From contig JAWZSP010000006.1 in assembly GCA_034401135.1 (NCBI GenBank), positions 1,364,001 through 1,428,000 on the forward strand: 64,000 bases of DNA, read 5' to 3'. Each line of letters begins with the position of its first letter. Within the stretch, counting starts at the first letter, position 1. The position numbers and the translations under genes are program-made. The stretch is from Volutella citrinella (Eukaryota; Ascomycota; Sordariomycetes; Hypocreales; Nectriaceae). A model generated the notes under the pieces. That model had not been told where the DNA came from. It did not search any database and saw nothing but the letters and a program-made list of their open reading frames with translations. This document shows positions 1 to 11,400 of this stretch, in pieces.

Positions 1-291
1 CCGCGCCTTGGCTGTGGGATACCCGCCGGGTCGTTGCCGGAGCCCCAGCTTCATGTAATGAGTGACGTCCCGCCCTGCCCATGGCTTCATCTCCTGCAGC
101 TTCTCATCTCACTCCTGCTCCTCCTCCTCCTCACCCTCCTCCCTGATTTCTCAATTTCCTTCATCGTCGCCTTCCCCCCAGCTCTTCGCAAGTCGACTCC
201 CATCAAGTCTCCATTTCTCGCCCCCATACCTCGGGATTAATCACCCCGAGCTACCCTCAGCTGTTCGCGGTCTCGAAAAATTCCCTTCATC
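1..291. other. Leader/promoter edge of the polyol dehydrogenase gene
   Basis: Pyrimidine-rich sequence typical of a fungal 5' leader. It contains a start-stop element ATGTAA at 53-58, immediately followed by another ATG at 59 opening a short reading frame that ends at 240. The promoter proper lies outside the window. Confidence 0.5.
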
Positions 292-1639
292 ATGACGACC
301 CAGTCTGTCGAAGCCTCTGTGCTGCACGGAGCAAAGGACCTTCGTCTGGTAAGCCCATTCCATCCCATGAGTCTCAGACTCTAGCAAGCTTCTTCTCCTT
401 GTTCTCCCTGCTGATCCACCACGCAGCAACAACGAGAGCTCCCAGGCCCTGCGAGCGACGAGGTCCAAGTCGCCGTTCAGTCGACTGGTCTCTGTGGCTC
501 CGATCTTCACTACTACAACCACTACCGCAATGGCGACATCATTGTCCGCGAGCCCCTGACACTCGGCCACGAGTCTGCTGGCACTGTCATTGCTGTCGGC
601 TCTGCCGTGACCTCCCTGGTCCCTGGCGACCGTGTCGCACTCGAGGTCGGACTTCCATGTGAAGCCTGTGATCTTTGCTCAAGCGGGCGTTACAACATCT
701 GCAGCGGCATGAAGTTCCGCAGCTCCGCAAAGGCCAACCCCCATGCTCAGGGAACACTCCAGGAGCGCATCAATCACCCTGCCAGGTGGTGCCACAAGTA
801 AGTTTCTTCTTTGCCAACTGGTATGGTTCAAGGCGCTGACCCAACTCAGAATCCCTAGCAACGTCTCCCTCGACCTGGGCGCTCTCGCTGAGCCCCTATC
901 GGTTGCTATGCATGCCCGGGATCGCGCTGCTCTTCCCGAGGGATCTACTGTCCTGGTTCTTGGCGCTGGTGCTGTCGGTCTGCTTGTGGCAGCTGTCAGC
1001 AAGGCTGCCAATGCCAAGACCGTCGTTATTGCAGACATTCTGAAGGAGAGAGTCGACTTCGCTGTCCAGAACGGCTTCGCTGATGCTGGAGTGGTGGTTC
1101 CCATGGAGCGCCCGCAGACCATTGAGGACAAGCTGGCTTATGCCCAAAAGCTATCGGCCACCATCAAGGAGACTGGTGTCCGCGGCGAAGCTCTTGGAGA
1201 AGTGACAGCCGTATACGAATGCACCGGTGTTGAGACTTGTATGCAGACTGCGATTTACGTGAGTCGAGCCCCCAAATCCGTGGATCCCCTTTCAAGCTGA
1301 CCAGGCCCCTTTTTGCAGACTACCAAGCCCGGTGGCAAGGTCCTCATCATCGGAATGGGCACGCCGATCCTGACCCTTCCCATTTCCGCCGCCGCTCTCC
1401 GAGAGGTCGATCTAGTTGGCGTCTTCCGATATGCCAACACATACCGCCAGGTCCTCGACCTCCTATCGAACCGACCCAGTGCCATGCCCGACCTCAGCCT
1501 CCTTGTGACCCAGAAGATCAAGGGCATGGGTAAGATTGAGGAAGCATTCAAGCTGGCCGGCAAGATCAAGGATGACAATGGAAACCTTGTCATCAAGGTG
1601 GTGGTGGATATGTCGAGCGAGTCGCGCAGCAATCTGTAA
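292..1639 (+). CDS. Zinc-dependent polyol dehydrogenase (sorbitol/xylitol dehydrogenase family)
   Basis: Medium-chain dehydrogenase of 385 aa, expected to oxidise a polyol such as sorbitol or xylitol to the ketose with NAD+ in the cytosol. Proposed exons: 292-348, 427-797, 850-1258, 1319-1639; all junctions keep frame and use GT..AG. Catalytic-zinc ligands are C42 (in GLCGSDLH), H67-E68 (in LGHES) and E157 (in LAEPL). A structural-zinc set C97, C100, C103, C111 is present. The Rossmann motif GAGAVG lies at 181-186 and D205, at the end of the second strand, favours NAD+ over NADP+. Length matches the family. The start has a normal context and gives an N-terminus typical of fungal homologues. 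The exact substrate (sorbitol, xylitol or L-arabinitol) cannot be fixed from sequence. The next gene, an aldo-keto reductase, converges on it with a 508-bp gap. Confidence 0.9.
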
Positions 1640-2147
1640 TGTGTAAAATTGTTGATGAGAAATGAGAGACAGAGTCAAAGGCGTTACATTTGTAGAAAGA
1701 AACAATTGAATCATGAATGAGACTAATCGCGCTCACAAGCTCTTGACCAACTGACGTAATGATGGGTTTCAGCTAATCTGAGGTCAATAAACTGTAGCCA
1801 GCTTGACTTAGCTGCCCACGGCCAAGACTCTGCCAACCAACACCATACCTGCATTCTCAGCTGAGAAGATATGCTGGCGGAAATTGGTACCATATGAGAG
1901 GTCGGGGAACTGTCAACAAGATATTCTGGCGCGTAGCCCAACTCCACTTGGATAAGTGGCGATGTCAGTATCTACCGCCAGCTTTTGAAAAAGCCAATGA
2001 TTTAGTGCACAAAATTAAGATGCTCCATATAAATCAATCCTATTGCTATAGCTTGCTTGCCCTTCGTAGTGATCTATTTTCGAGCACTCTTTTTATTACT
2101 TGTGAGATTTTGCGTGCGTAGGCCTGCCCAACACTCTCATTTCTCAG
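1640..2147. other. Convergent intergenic region
   Basis: Shared 3' flank of the polyol dehydrogenase (plus) and the aldo-keto reductase (minus). AT-richer than the flanking coding sequence. No ORF with coding character and no RNA gene seen. Confidence 0.5.
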
Positions 2148-3429
2148 TCATGACTTGTCGGGGAATCCAAAATCAACGCCAAAGGGAGGGTAGACATATC
2201 GCTGAAACTCCTTCTTCTTGCCGAGGTCGTCAGAGTAGTCGTTGAGGAGCTTCATGTCGTCGGCGTCCAAGTCGACAATGGTCTTGTTGGCCGAGATGCG
2301 AGCCGGGGTGACGGACTTGGCGAGGACGGTGCTTCCTCGAGCAACTTCACAGTGTCAGCTTATGTCAAAACAATATAAGGTTCGCTCCTTCGGTCTCGAG
2401 CGTTGACTTACCGTGGTAGCTGAGCAAGATGGTGGATGGGCTCACGCCCTTCTTCTCGGCCAGCTTGACGACGGGCTCGGCGCTCATGACAGGGCCGCCA
2501 GTGCTTCCCAGGGGGCTGTAGGCCATGATGTGGATGCCCTTCTCCTTGCAGAAGTCGACAATCTCCTGCTGGGGGAGGCTGGGGTGGTTCTCGATCTGGT
2601 TAACGGCCGGCACAATGGTGGCGTGGGGCATCAGCTGCTCAAGGTATCGAAGGCTGTACTGTATCCCATCGGGTCGTTGTTAGCCGAGTCAGGACCATGG
2701 CAGGGCCTAGACTTACGTTGCAGACACCAATGCTCTTGGTCTTGCCACCGGGGATAAGGGCCTCCATCTGCTTCCAGGTGTCGACGTGGTTGAAGCCGGC
2801 GATAATGTCTCGCGAGCCATCAGGCCTAGTGGGGAACTTGTCGTGGTTTCCTAGTGATCAGTTTGTTAGCTTTCGCGTTCTCAACTGCATTGGACCTTGT
2901 TTTTTTCTTCAGAACATACCCTCGGGGTTGAGGAGGAGGGGCCAGTGCTTGAGTGGCGCATAGGTTAGCATGATACGCTGATCCGAGCTTCCGTCGACCT
3001 GGAGCGTCCAGAGGAGTGAATGGTACTCACCACCAGGAAGAGGTCAACGTAGTCCAGGCCCAGGCTCTTCAAGCTCTTCTCGAGAGCAAGCTCAACACGG
3101 GTGTTGTAGCTGGCCCAGACCTTGGTCACGACAAAGACGTCCTCGCGCTTGATGCCGGAGTCAAAGGCGGCCTTGAGACCCTGGCCGACCTCGTCCTCGT
3201 TTCCATAGCAGTAGGCGCCGTCGACGAGCTTGTAGCCGTCCTTGAGGGCGTACTCGACGGCGGTCGCGACCTCGCCGGGGGCGGACTGCCAGGTGCCTGG
3301 ATGGGGTCAGTCAGTCAGTCATGACGAGGTCATTGGCGGCGGCAGTGGACCGCGGGAGGTCGCAGACTTACCGAGGCCGACGGCAGGGATCTCCTGGCCG
3401 TTGTTGAGCTTGAACGTGGTAGCGGTCAT
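2148..3429 (-). CDS. Aldo-keto reductase, glycerol dehydrogenase/GCY1-like
   Basis: NADP(H)-dependent aldo-keto reductase of 306 aa, likely a cytosolic reductase of small aldehydes/ketoses or a glycerol dehydrogenase. Six exons on the minus strand: 3429-3372, 3296-3031, 2947-2920, 2850-2717, 2658-2412, 2335-2148. The third exon is only 28 nt. The spliced sequence gives the full catalytic tetrad D45, Y50 (DGAYCYGNE), K78 (VVTKVW) and H109 (VHWP). The segments IGVCNYSLRYL and AYSPLGS match the AKR barrel, and the C-terminus runs GVDFGFPDKS, the expected length. The start has a good context (TTCACAATGAC). The neighbour is a polyol dehydrogenase, so a shared role in polyol/glycerol metabolism is possible but inferred. 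Substrate specificity is not determined. Confidence 0.9.
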
Positions 3430-4697
3430 TGTGAATATGAGGCGGCGGGCGATGGGCGACAAAGGCAAAGGGTGGACTAGGGAGAATGGAGAGGGACGGA
3501 AATGACAAGAGCGGGAGCAGAGCAGTCTGTGGCCCAGGGCGGACGGCAGGCCTGTTTTAAAGCGCATGCCCGAAATCCGAAAACCGCCATGGTCCCCGTC
3601 CCAGGTTCCAGTACGCGCCTCCGTTTTGACACTTAATCCGACCCCCAATCTCCCATCAGGCGAGGAACCGGTCTATGTCGCGGGGTCATGGCCGAAGCCT
3701 GAAGGCCAAGATCCGCGGCGGGGCACCCCACCCCCACCGACAGCGACCCCGCCGCCGCGCTCCACCGAAATTCTCCAAGTCAGTGTCCACCCCATCAGTA
3801 CCCGCCCGAGGGATTCCTGATGTGCGTGTCGCCGGTACCCAGTACCAGGCAAGCCACCCGGACGGGAGGCGGAACTGCTGCCAATTATCCGTCGTCGATG
3901 GTACCCCTACCGCTCGCCCAGCCCACTCAGCTCCTTGGGCTGAGTCAACTGCGCCTGATGGTGGAAAAATCACGTCGCTCTTCGGGGTGTCAATGGGCCG
4001 AACAAGCCGCCAACCAGACTCCTGGCCGCCTGTCACTGCCGACTGGACCAACCAAGGAAGGACCCTCTGCTGTTTGCTCCCACCACGGGGCAGTCGGAAG
4101 ATATTATGTTGATAGCTCACCCTTGCCCGCCCTGGAGCTTTCCTTCGCTGCCGGCTTCTGGCCCTGTGGGGATAAAGAAAAGCCTCTGTGGATCGCTTGC
4201 GGCGAATGATGCCAGCCTGCTAATTGTATTCCAAGAAATATGCCGCTCGGTGAGAAGGCCGGGACAAAATGTTTGGAGTTGGTGCAAGTTCATGAGCCAC
4301 TAATCAGTAGCCAGAGCCACAAATGCTACCCCGAAATCGAAGCCACTATCCTAGCCAGGGCAAGCTCGAAATAGATGATCACTGGAATCATGCGAGTGAT
4401 ATCATCTGGTTTACCGGGTTGGTATCCTCTTTTTGTTCAAAAACCTATCCCGAAGCTAGCAGGCATCCTTCCCCTGTGCCTCAGTGCCGTCCCAAGTCTA
4501 ACACTTGTACAAAATATATAAAAGGCGACGCCCCAAGCATACATACGTCCATCCATGCATACATACATACGGAAGAAGAAGTGCACCGGCTGGTGTCGTA
4601 TCCATTACAAAGAAGAGGGGGAATGAAGATGTTGATATGTCCCACGCCTTGTGCCCAAAAACCTTTTCAAGTCGATTCATCCGCCGTCTCATCCAAT
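3430..4697. other. Intergenic: AKR promoter and SED5 3' flank
   Basis: Upstream region of the minus-strand aldo-keto reductase and downstream region of SED5. Overlapping ORFs on both strands (for example 3675-4112) have GC-rich, low-quality composition and look like chance. A TATATAAAAGG string lies near 4515. Confidence 0.5.
4513..4524 (-). terminator. Candidate SED5 polyadenylation efficiency element
   Basis: Read on the minus strand the sequence is TTTTATATATTTTG, the TATATA-type efficiency element known from yeast 3' ends, about 175-185 nt downstream of the SED5 stop at 4698. On the plus strand the same bases read as a good TATA box, so the role is ambiguous. Confidence 0.3.
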
Positions 4698-5794
4698 CTA
4701 GCCAGACACCAAAACCCACAGCCTAGACGACGAAGTTAGCAAGAGATTCTGCGGCACTTGGTTTGGCAGTTTCGAGGGAAGGGTCTGCAACTCACAAGAA
4801 GAAAATCATGAGAACGCCAAACATCTTCGCGATCAACCACCGGTTGCTAGACACACGCGACCAGTATTTGAGCAGCTCCCTCTGCGCGCCCTCCACGTTA
4901 TCCACCACGTCCTCAGTATTGGCATCGATTCGCTGGATCATCTCGCTCTGCTCCGAGACCATCGTTGCTAGCTGACCAAAGATGCTACCGAGCTCACCAA
5001 TCGTCTTCTCAATGGCTTCGATGGCTTCTCCTCGCTGCTGAATGTATGTGTTGGACGACTGGGCCTCCTCCATCATCAGAAGCTGCTGGTCACCCATGGG
5101 GTTTAGTGACAAGGTGTCGGCACCAGGCGCCGGTGAGTTGCGGTTGGGAGTGCCGTACAGCGGCGAGGCCGATTGCTGCAGACTCGGCTGGGCATGCTGC
5201 GAGACGGAGGAGATGAAGTTTTCTGTTCGTGACCGCGAGGCCTGGATGTTCTTGGTTCTTGCCTCTAGGACGTCTTTGAAGTTGACAGACACATCTGTCA
5301 GCTTGCCCTGTAGCAGATACACGACGTTCTTGTTGTGCTCGCCCTCCTGGTCCGCCTTGGGATGTTGTTGCTTGGAGAGGACCTGTAAGGAACCGATCTG
5401 TTGGTTTAGCGACGAGAGATCCTGCTTGATGACGAAAGTGAGTTCGTTAATCTCCACTGGGCGGTCGTCGAAGAGGGTGCGTCTCTTGGCAACTATGGCG
5501 ATGGTCAGTATATGATGTCGAGGCCCGGATGCGTGTGGCAAATATGTCGAACTCACGCTGCGCGAGCTTTTCCAGCTTTCCCATGGTTGCTGAAATGCCT
5601 CGTCCAATCTCGGCTGCCTTGCGGGCAAAGTCGGATCTGCTGGGTTTCGCGTCGCCATTCGCGGCACTCTTCTGGGCATCGGAGAGGAGGGAACGGCGCT
5701 GGGAGCCGACTTTGGACGAAGCCTGGCGGCGCTGGGCTTGCGCCAGCACCGACTTGAACTCGGCGGTTCGATCTTGGATGGACGCGACAGCCAT
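4698..5794 (-). CDS. SED5: Syntaxin-5 type t-SNARE of the Golgi
   Basis: Qa-SNARE of 319 aa acting in ER-Golgi and intra-Golgi fusion. Exons on the minus strand: 5794-5557, 5492-4796, 4722-4698. The N-terminus holds the Sly1-binding type peptide IQDRTAEFKS. A three-helix regulatory domain follows (roughly 45-200), then the SNARE motif (about 225-290) with zero-layer glutamine near Q261 in SEQSEM. A C-terminal anchor follows. The last 25-nt exon is needed: without it the protein would stop inside the membrane anchor, and with it the tail becomes FFLLWVLVSG, the usual Sed5 ending. The start lies in a near-perfect GCCATGG context. The third exon was found by splice signals and is too short to appear as an ORF. 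Confidence 0.93.
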
Positions 5795-8452
5795 GGCGAT
5801 GGTTGTGGTAGTGATGTTGATGGTGCGGGTGCGTGGCGAAGGACTGCGACCAGCGCGGCTTCAGCTCTCTATGGCGCGCAAACGTTCTAGCGGAGTTCGT
5901 CGGTGCGCGGCGTGAATTTCAAGATGACTCTGGAGTGTTCGGGGACGGAAACGTCGGTATTTCGGTTCCAGGTCGTCGTCAGCTGCACGAGACGCGATTC
6001 GATGAAACGCCCGGCAGGGTAATTAAGAGTCCGGATTGTAAATGCTCGCAGGATGGAAAAAGGCTCAGGAACAAGTTATTATGCGCTGTTAGAATTGTCT
6101 AGTAATCTTTAAGGGAGCGGAACAGGCTGGTGATGTGGCGACGTGGAGTCGGATGGAGGGGAGGATGGGATAGGCAGAAATGAAGGAATGTCAAGTGCCA
6201 AAGAGACACGGATGAGGCTTGGGCGAAGCCGGTGCACCGGAAAGGGGATGTCACGTAAAGTGCTTTTCTCAGCGCAGGCGCAATTAGCCGCTACAACTCC
6301 AGGTGCCGAGTCCGCGCCACGGTGGCAGCAACCAAACATCCGAAGATACTCCGGCTCCGTCATTACCAGAGTAGGTATACGCACGAACTTCACTGGGCAC
6401 TCGCAGGGACGCTCCGCGATAAGAAGGGACCATGGACACCCTGAGACCTGTCCCAATCGCTGCTGTGAACGAGTTCTACTAATATGAACTGTGTGCGGGA
6501 TTATGGTGCCGAAAGGACGGGATCAGAGGGTGGAATACACATAGTACGGACATGGCTAACCAGCTAAGATTGCGAAATGGGCTGATGTCGGCAAATGCTC
6601 GAATCGCAGCTCTCTGATTATGTAGCCCAGTCGTTTCCCGACATGGTACACACGCGTTGCTTGGGACCCAAGACTTGAGAAGAAAAGAAGCCAATGCGCG
6701 TAACTCAGTGATGTGGGAGGAATAGTGCGCCCAAGCTTTGAGTTACCCTTCGTTGGGGAACAGCCCCTTTCGAAGAGATTCCGCCTGTTGAGTTGCCCTT
6801 GACGAGCCTCGCGTTGACTTGGCCCCGCTACTGTCGCACTTATCTTCCTCCCACATGTACGTAAGTAGTAATGCGTGGAGGCGACCACTGCGAGAGACAC
6901 GCCCTGACAACCGTGGCAAGCCTGTCAAGTGAATCAACAGGTGGTCTGCGACTCTAGGTAGGGACAAAGACAGAGTGCACGTCATCGCCCGTTGCACGTT
7001 GCAACCCTCCATGTCTCATTTGGCTTCTGAGCTCCACCCAGAGAAGAGCGCTGGGGGCGGGATGGGGTCCTATGCGGCTGCGGGTGCGGATGCAGGCCCC
7101 TAAGCCACCCTGACTGACGAACCTTGGCTAACAGTGAAGCTGGACTAAAATAGCCACAGCGGTCCTCATGAGATGCCTAGGCGGAGCCCATCGGATAATT
7201 AATGCTTTGGAAGGGGCAATAGTTGCAGGAAGAACCGCTTGCTGGTATGGTGCTGGAATTAGTATTGCAACAACAGGGGTCGGCAAAGTGGCCGTGTTCG
7301 TAGTACGTGTCAATCCTGATTGTGCCCATGTGGCACCCTCATTCGTCAAACGGGCCCTCAATTTAGCTAAAAAGGATGAATGCGACGGGAGGCATTCATG
7401 GTAGGATCGTCCACACACGCGAATGAACACGTTGGACGGGCCCGCCAGTGGAGACAGATCGGGTAAGGTAGCTCGCCGCCCTCAATCAAGCAACTGGATG
7501 GAGAAGGGCAGATGAAGTGTTGCACTCAAGAAAAAATTGCTCCCAGGTTGTGGCTCACCTAATGGGTACTTTGGGAATAAATGACGTTAATACCGTAATG
7601 CGGAGTAGGTTAGGTTGGTAGGTACTAAGGTAGCAAATAATAAGACATCCATCCAGACACAAGATCCATGATGGGGTGGCGGCGACGAAATGATAAACGA
7701 CAGGGCAGGGGATGGCGGTCGCCGCGGTCCCTGCCCACTGGCCTGCGGTGGTTGGGATCTGCTCATTGGCGCGGCGGGACGTGTACAGAGCACCCTGTGA
7801 CGTGACAGCTCAGGGCGCCTCAGGTCCAACTTGCAGTGGCCGTGTAGCCCCAGGTGTCCGCGGGCATCTCGAGCTACCTAGGTGCCCACTCACTTGCCCG
7901 CCACCCGCTCGGCTCCGTCCCAGAAACAGCCCAGCCAGTCACAAAAGTGCCTAACACGAGTTAGGTACCTCAGCACACACCACCTCCCAGCCTACCAGCC
8001 GTAATACCGCTTGCCCTCTCTCCTCCGTCCATCACCATCCCAATCACATCACAACAGCCATCACCATCTAGGCTGATTCTCTACCAGCTGCTGTATCGGG
8101 TCCGGCGTTACCGACCGCTCCGGCTGCTGTGCTTCTTCGTGTACTCCATATTTCCTGTCTTTTGTTGCCGTTGCATCTCTTTGCGTGTCTCACTTCGGCT
8201 CTCTGCTCCTTCGCGCCCTGTATCCCTCGCCGACCTCCCTGACGTCCAGACCGCTTGCCTTCCTCAACCGTATCCTCGCCGACGCCATCACCAGTTCTGA
8301 CCGAATATCCCGAACAAGCCACCGGATCAGACATACCCGCGACCTTTGTTCGCTTCCGGACTTGTGGTCGCCCCTCGTATCCGCCAAACCCACCCAAGGC
8401 TTCCGCTCGCAGACCATGTCCCAATAATTGAGCGAATACCAACCTCGACGTG
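5795..8452. other. Long divergent intergenic region
   Basis: Contains the SED5 promoter on the left and the leader of the giant gene on the right. ORFs here (6109-6456, 6556-6900, 7168-7404 and others) overlap on both strands and lack protein-like composition. From about 7950 to 8415 the plus strand is pyrimidine-rich, with no ATG between about 8041 and 8415, consistent with a transcribed 5' leader. Confidence 0.5.
8416..8427 (+). promoter_or_regulatory. Three-codon upstream ORF of the giant gene
   Basis: ATG TCC CAA TAA in a good context (GACCATGTC), ending 25 nt before the proposed main start at 8453. It is the only ATG in roughly 400 nt of leader before the main start. Whether the transcript begins upstream of it is not known. 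Confidence 0.45.
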
Positions 8453-11400
8453 ATGGACGGGTCATACAATAACCCATATGCGCAAGCGCAATCACAAATG
8501 TACTGAAGCCTCTGGCCTGTGAAGCATCTCGTACTATGCCTGCTGACCTGTGACTTCACAGCAACTCTCCATCCACCCCGACCGGCGGCGCCTACAAGGC
8601 CAATGTAAACCGCAAGAAGACAAGGAAATGGGTCGAGGCTAAAGTCCAGAGCTATGACGGAGATGATTGGGGAGCGGATGAATTCTCAGAGGATGACGAA
8701 CCCGAACCGCCACCCGTGCCACGAGTAACCACTGGGCTGCGCCCCGTTGGCCAGCGCCTCCCTTCAGAAACCCGAGGCCCGTCTCCACGACTCGCCGCCG
8801 CTGCCGCTGCCGGCACAAGTTCCCAAAGCTCCAGCAGCACGCCTTCGCTACGTATCCAAACACCCCAGCCGGCTTCCACCGTCGCGAATTCTGCGGACCC
8901 TTCGCGTGATATCCCACCATCCGTAACCTACCAACCACAACCTAATACGGATGATCCTCTGTCGCGATCTTCCTCAACCCCCATTACGCTTCAAGATCCG
9001 CAAGCTAGCGTGGCGAAAGACCCAATTGATGTGGCGCCGGCTGCTAAGCTGGATAAAGACAACGAGCCAAACTCATTGACTTCCAACTCCAACAATGCAG
9101 GACCAGTCGATATATTCCAGCAGATTGAGCAGGAACAAAGGCAGGCCGTTTTGGCCACACTTGCCCCCTCAGAGCCAGCTAAGACGCAAGATGAAAATGA
9201 TAAGCCTGTCCCAGGGGGCAATGTCGCCGCAAATGGCGCCCCGATTGCTGAGCCTCCCACTGCTGCCGATCGGCAGAAGGCGTCAGCCAGTCCAAGCCTC
9301 CCGAGCTTTGCGCGAATGTCCAGCTTTGGAACCGACTTCTTCAATACGAACAAAGACCAGGGCTCAGCAACCACGAAGGATGTTTCCGTTGAGTCGAGAT
9401 CTGTGCCAGCATCCGGATCTACTACGGAAACAGCTTCTGTGGGGGTGCCTGGGCTTGATAAGGAGAACACCATCGAGAAACCGGTGGTGCCAACCTTGGT
9501 CTCGCCCGTGCACGGAGGGAATGAGGCACCGGTGCAGCCTGTTGTACCTGTCATAAGTGCCGAAGATCGCTCTAGTGCGCAGCCTCCATCAAAGGAAACT
9601 GAGGATGCTTCGAGAACTCCAAAGGATCAAGCGCAAGCCCCTCCGCTTCTGACGTCGATCGGTGCAACTTCTGTTGCCCCTCTTCGCACGCCAAGCCCTC
9701 GAGAATCGGATCCCAACACTGTTGATGAGGCTTCAGCCTCAAACGTAGCAGTGATGTCGAGCCTAGGCAGTCGTGATATCACGCCTACACAGCCTCTGCA
9801 GACTCATCGTCTGAGCTTGTCACTATCCACTTCTCAACCCCCGCCGATTCAGGAGTTGCCGAACATGGCCTCGCTTTCGGATTCGCCTGCCAAGGACAGT
9901 GATAAACTGAGCGAGGAGATTCTGAGAACTCTCAGTCCCGGAGGTACATCTCTTTCCCCTGCAGCGGATAAGAACACATCTTTGTCACCTGGCGGACCTG
10001 GGGACCAAAGGCAGAGCAGCTATACCCTGTCAGCTTATGACCATTACTGGGCGGAGTCTAGCGATCCTGCGGCAGGCGTGAAGCCGAAGGAACAGGAGGA
10101 GCCTAAGCCTATCGAGTCTTCGGCTTCCGCCACTGCAACCATCAATCCACAAACTGCTGGTCACCAGCAATCAGAAGTAGCCCAGCCTCCGGTTGCTAGT
10201 AGTCAACCGGAACCTATGCTGCGCCGAAGGTTTTCCTGGGAGGCGCCTGAGCCAGTTGCCGAAACCCCTAAGAGCGATTTTCATGGCCCTGCGCCGGGGC
10301 AGGCAGATGCTCCGGGCGCTAAGCTGCCGCAGCCGTCGGAGACTTCTCCTGTGCAATCATCTAATGAGGCTATGCCGGGCGTTTCCAGTCATGGAATCCA
10401 ACCGGCTGCACAAGTTCAGCCCCCGACCATTGTTGTCCCGCCATCTGGCGGCATCACCCATCAAATCTCCAATGCCAGCAGCGCACACACGGGGCAGCCG
10501 CAGTTTTCCATGTTGGAGCCTCCATCTCCCATTTCCGTGAAGACGGAGGAGAGTAGTCAGCAGGTCCCTGCTGATGACCGACAACCATCGCTCTCCGAGA
10601 GCAAGGCGATCGGCCAGACCGCATCCAATAGCGTGTCTGTTTTGCCTCCACCTCCTGACGCAGTCCCCACTGCCACGGTCGCGTCCCCACCTGGACAATG
10701 GCCAAGTGTCTCGGGCCTTCGCGAGATTATGAACCTGCCAACTCCAGCTCAACGGATTAATAAGTTGGCCGAGTCTCGCCAGGCCTTTTCAACCGTAGAG
10801 TTGGGCTTGGAGAACTGGATCGTGTCTCTCAAGTCTCAACACCCCGAATACTCTAACGCGACAGCATCCTTCTCGGGTGCTGGCCTGACAGGACCACCAA
10901 AGGGCCCGGGTGTCTCGGCCGCGACAGGGCCCCAAGCCTCGACCCAACAGCCATACTACCAACAATATCTCAACGCCAGCTCCCCCACGACCAATGCACC
11001 GCCGCCCGGTCGATCTCGCATAGGCAGCATACCGATCTCCTCGCAAGCTGCCAGCAGTGCGTTCGGGAACTCTGGCAACCAGATTGGCACGAAGAGCAAG
11101 GAACTTATGCATTCTGCTGGAAAGATGGGCAAGGGATTGTTTAGCAAGGGGAGGAGCAAGCTGCGCGGAACTGGGGACAAGGTATTTCACTGATGCTTCT
11201 TTTTCTTAGAACCTGTCATGATGGGCGTTTCCCCCTCTCAACCCTGGCAGGGCAGTTGTCGGATTTTTAAATCTCTCTCCATCATACGCTTTGGGGGCGG
11301 GTCTGTCGTTTCTTGGCCTAATGATGAGACGGGTTATGATATAGGAATTCTACGACGCATAACCCTTTTGCCCACATGCCACAAATGCCATTTTATTGCC

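Noticed and set aside
7168..7404. Ala/Gly/Val-rich 78-codon plus ORF
   Set aside because: Overlaps an opposite-strand ORF of similar length and has no start context or homology that I can recognise.
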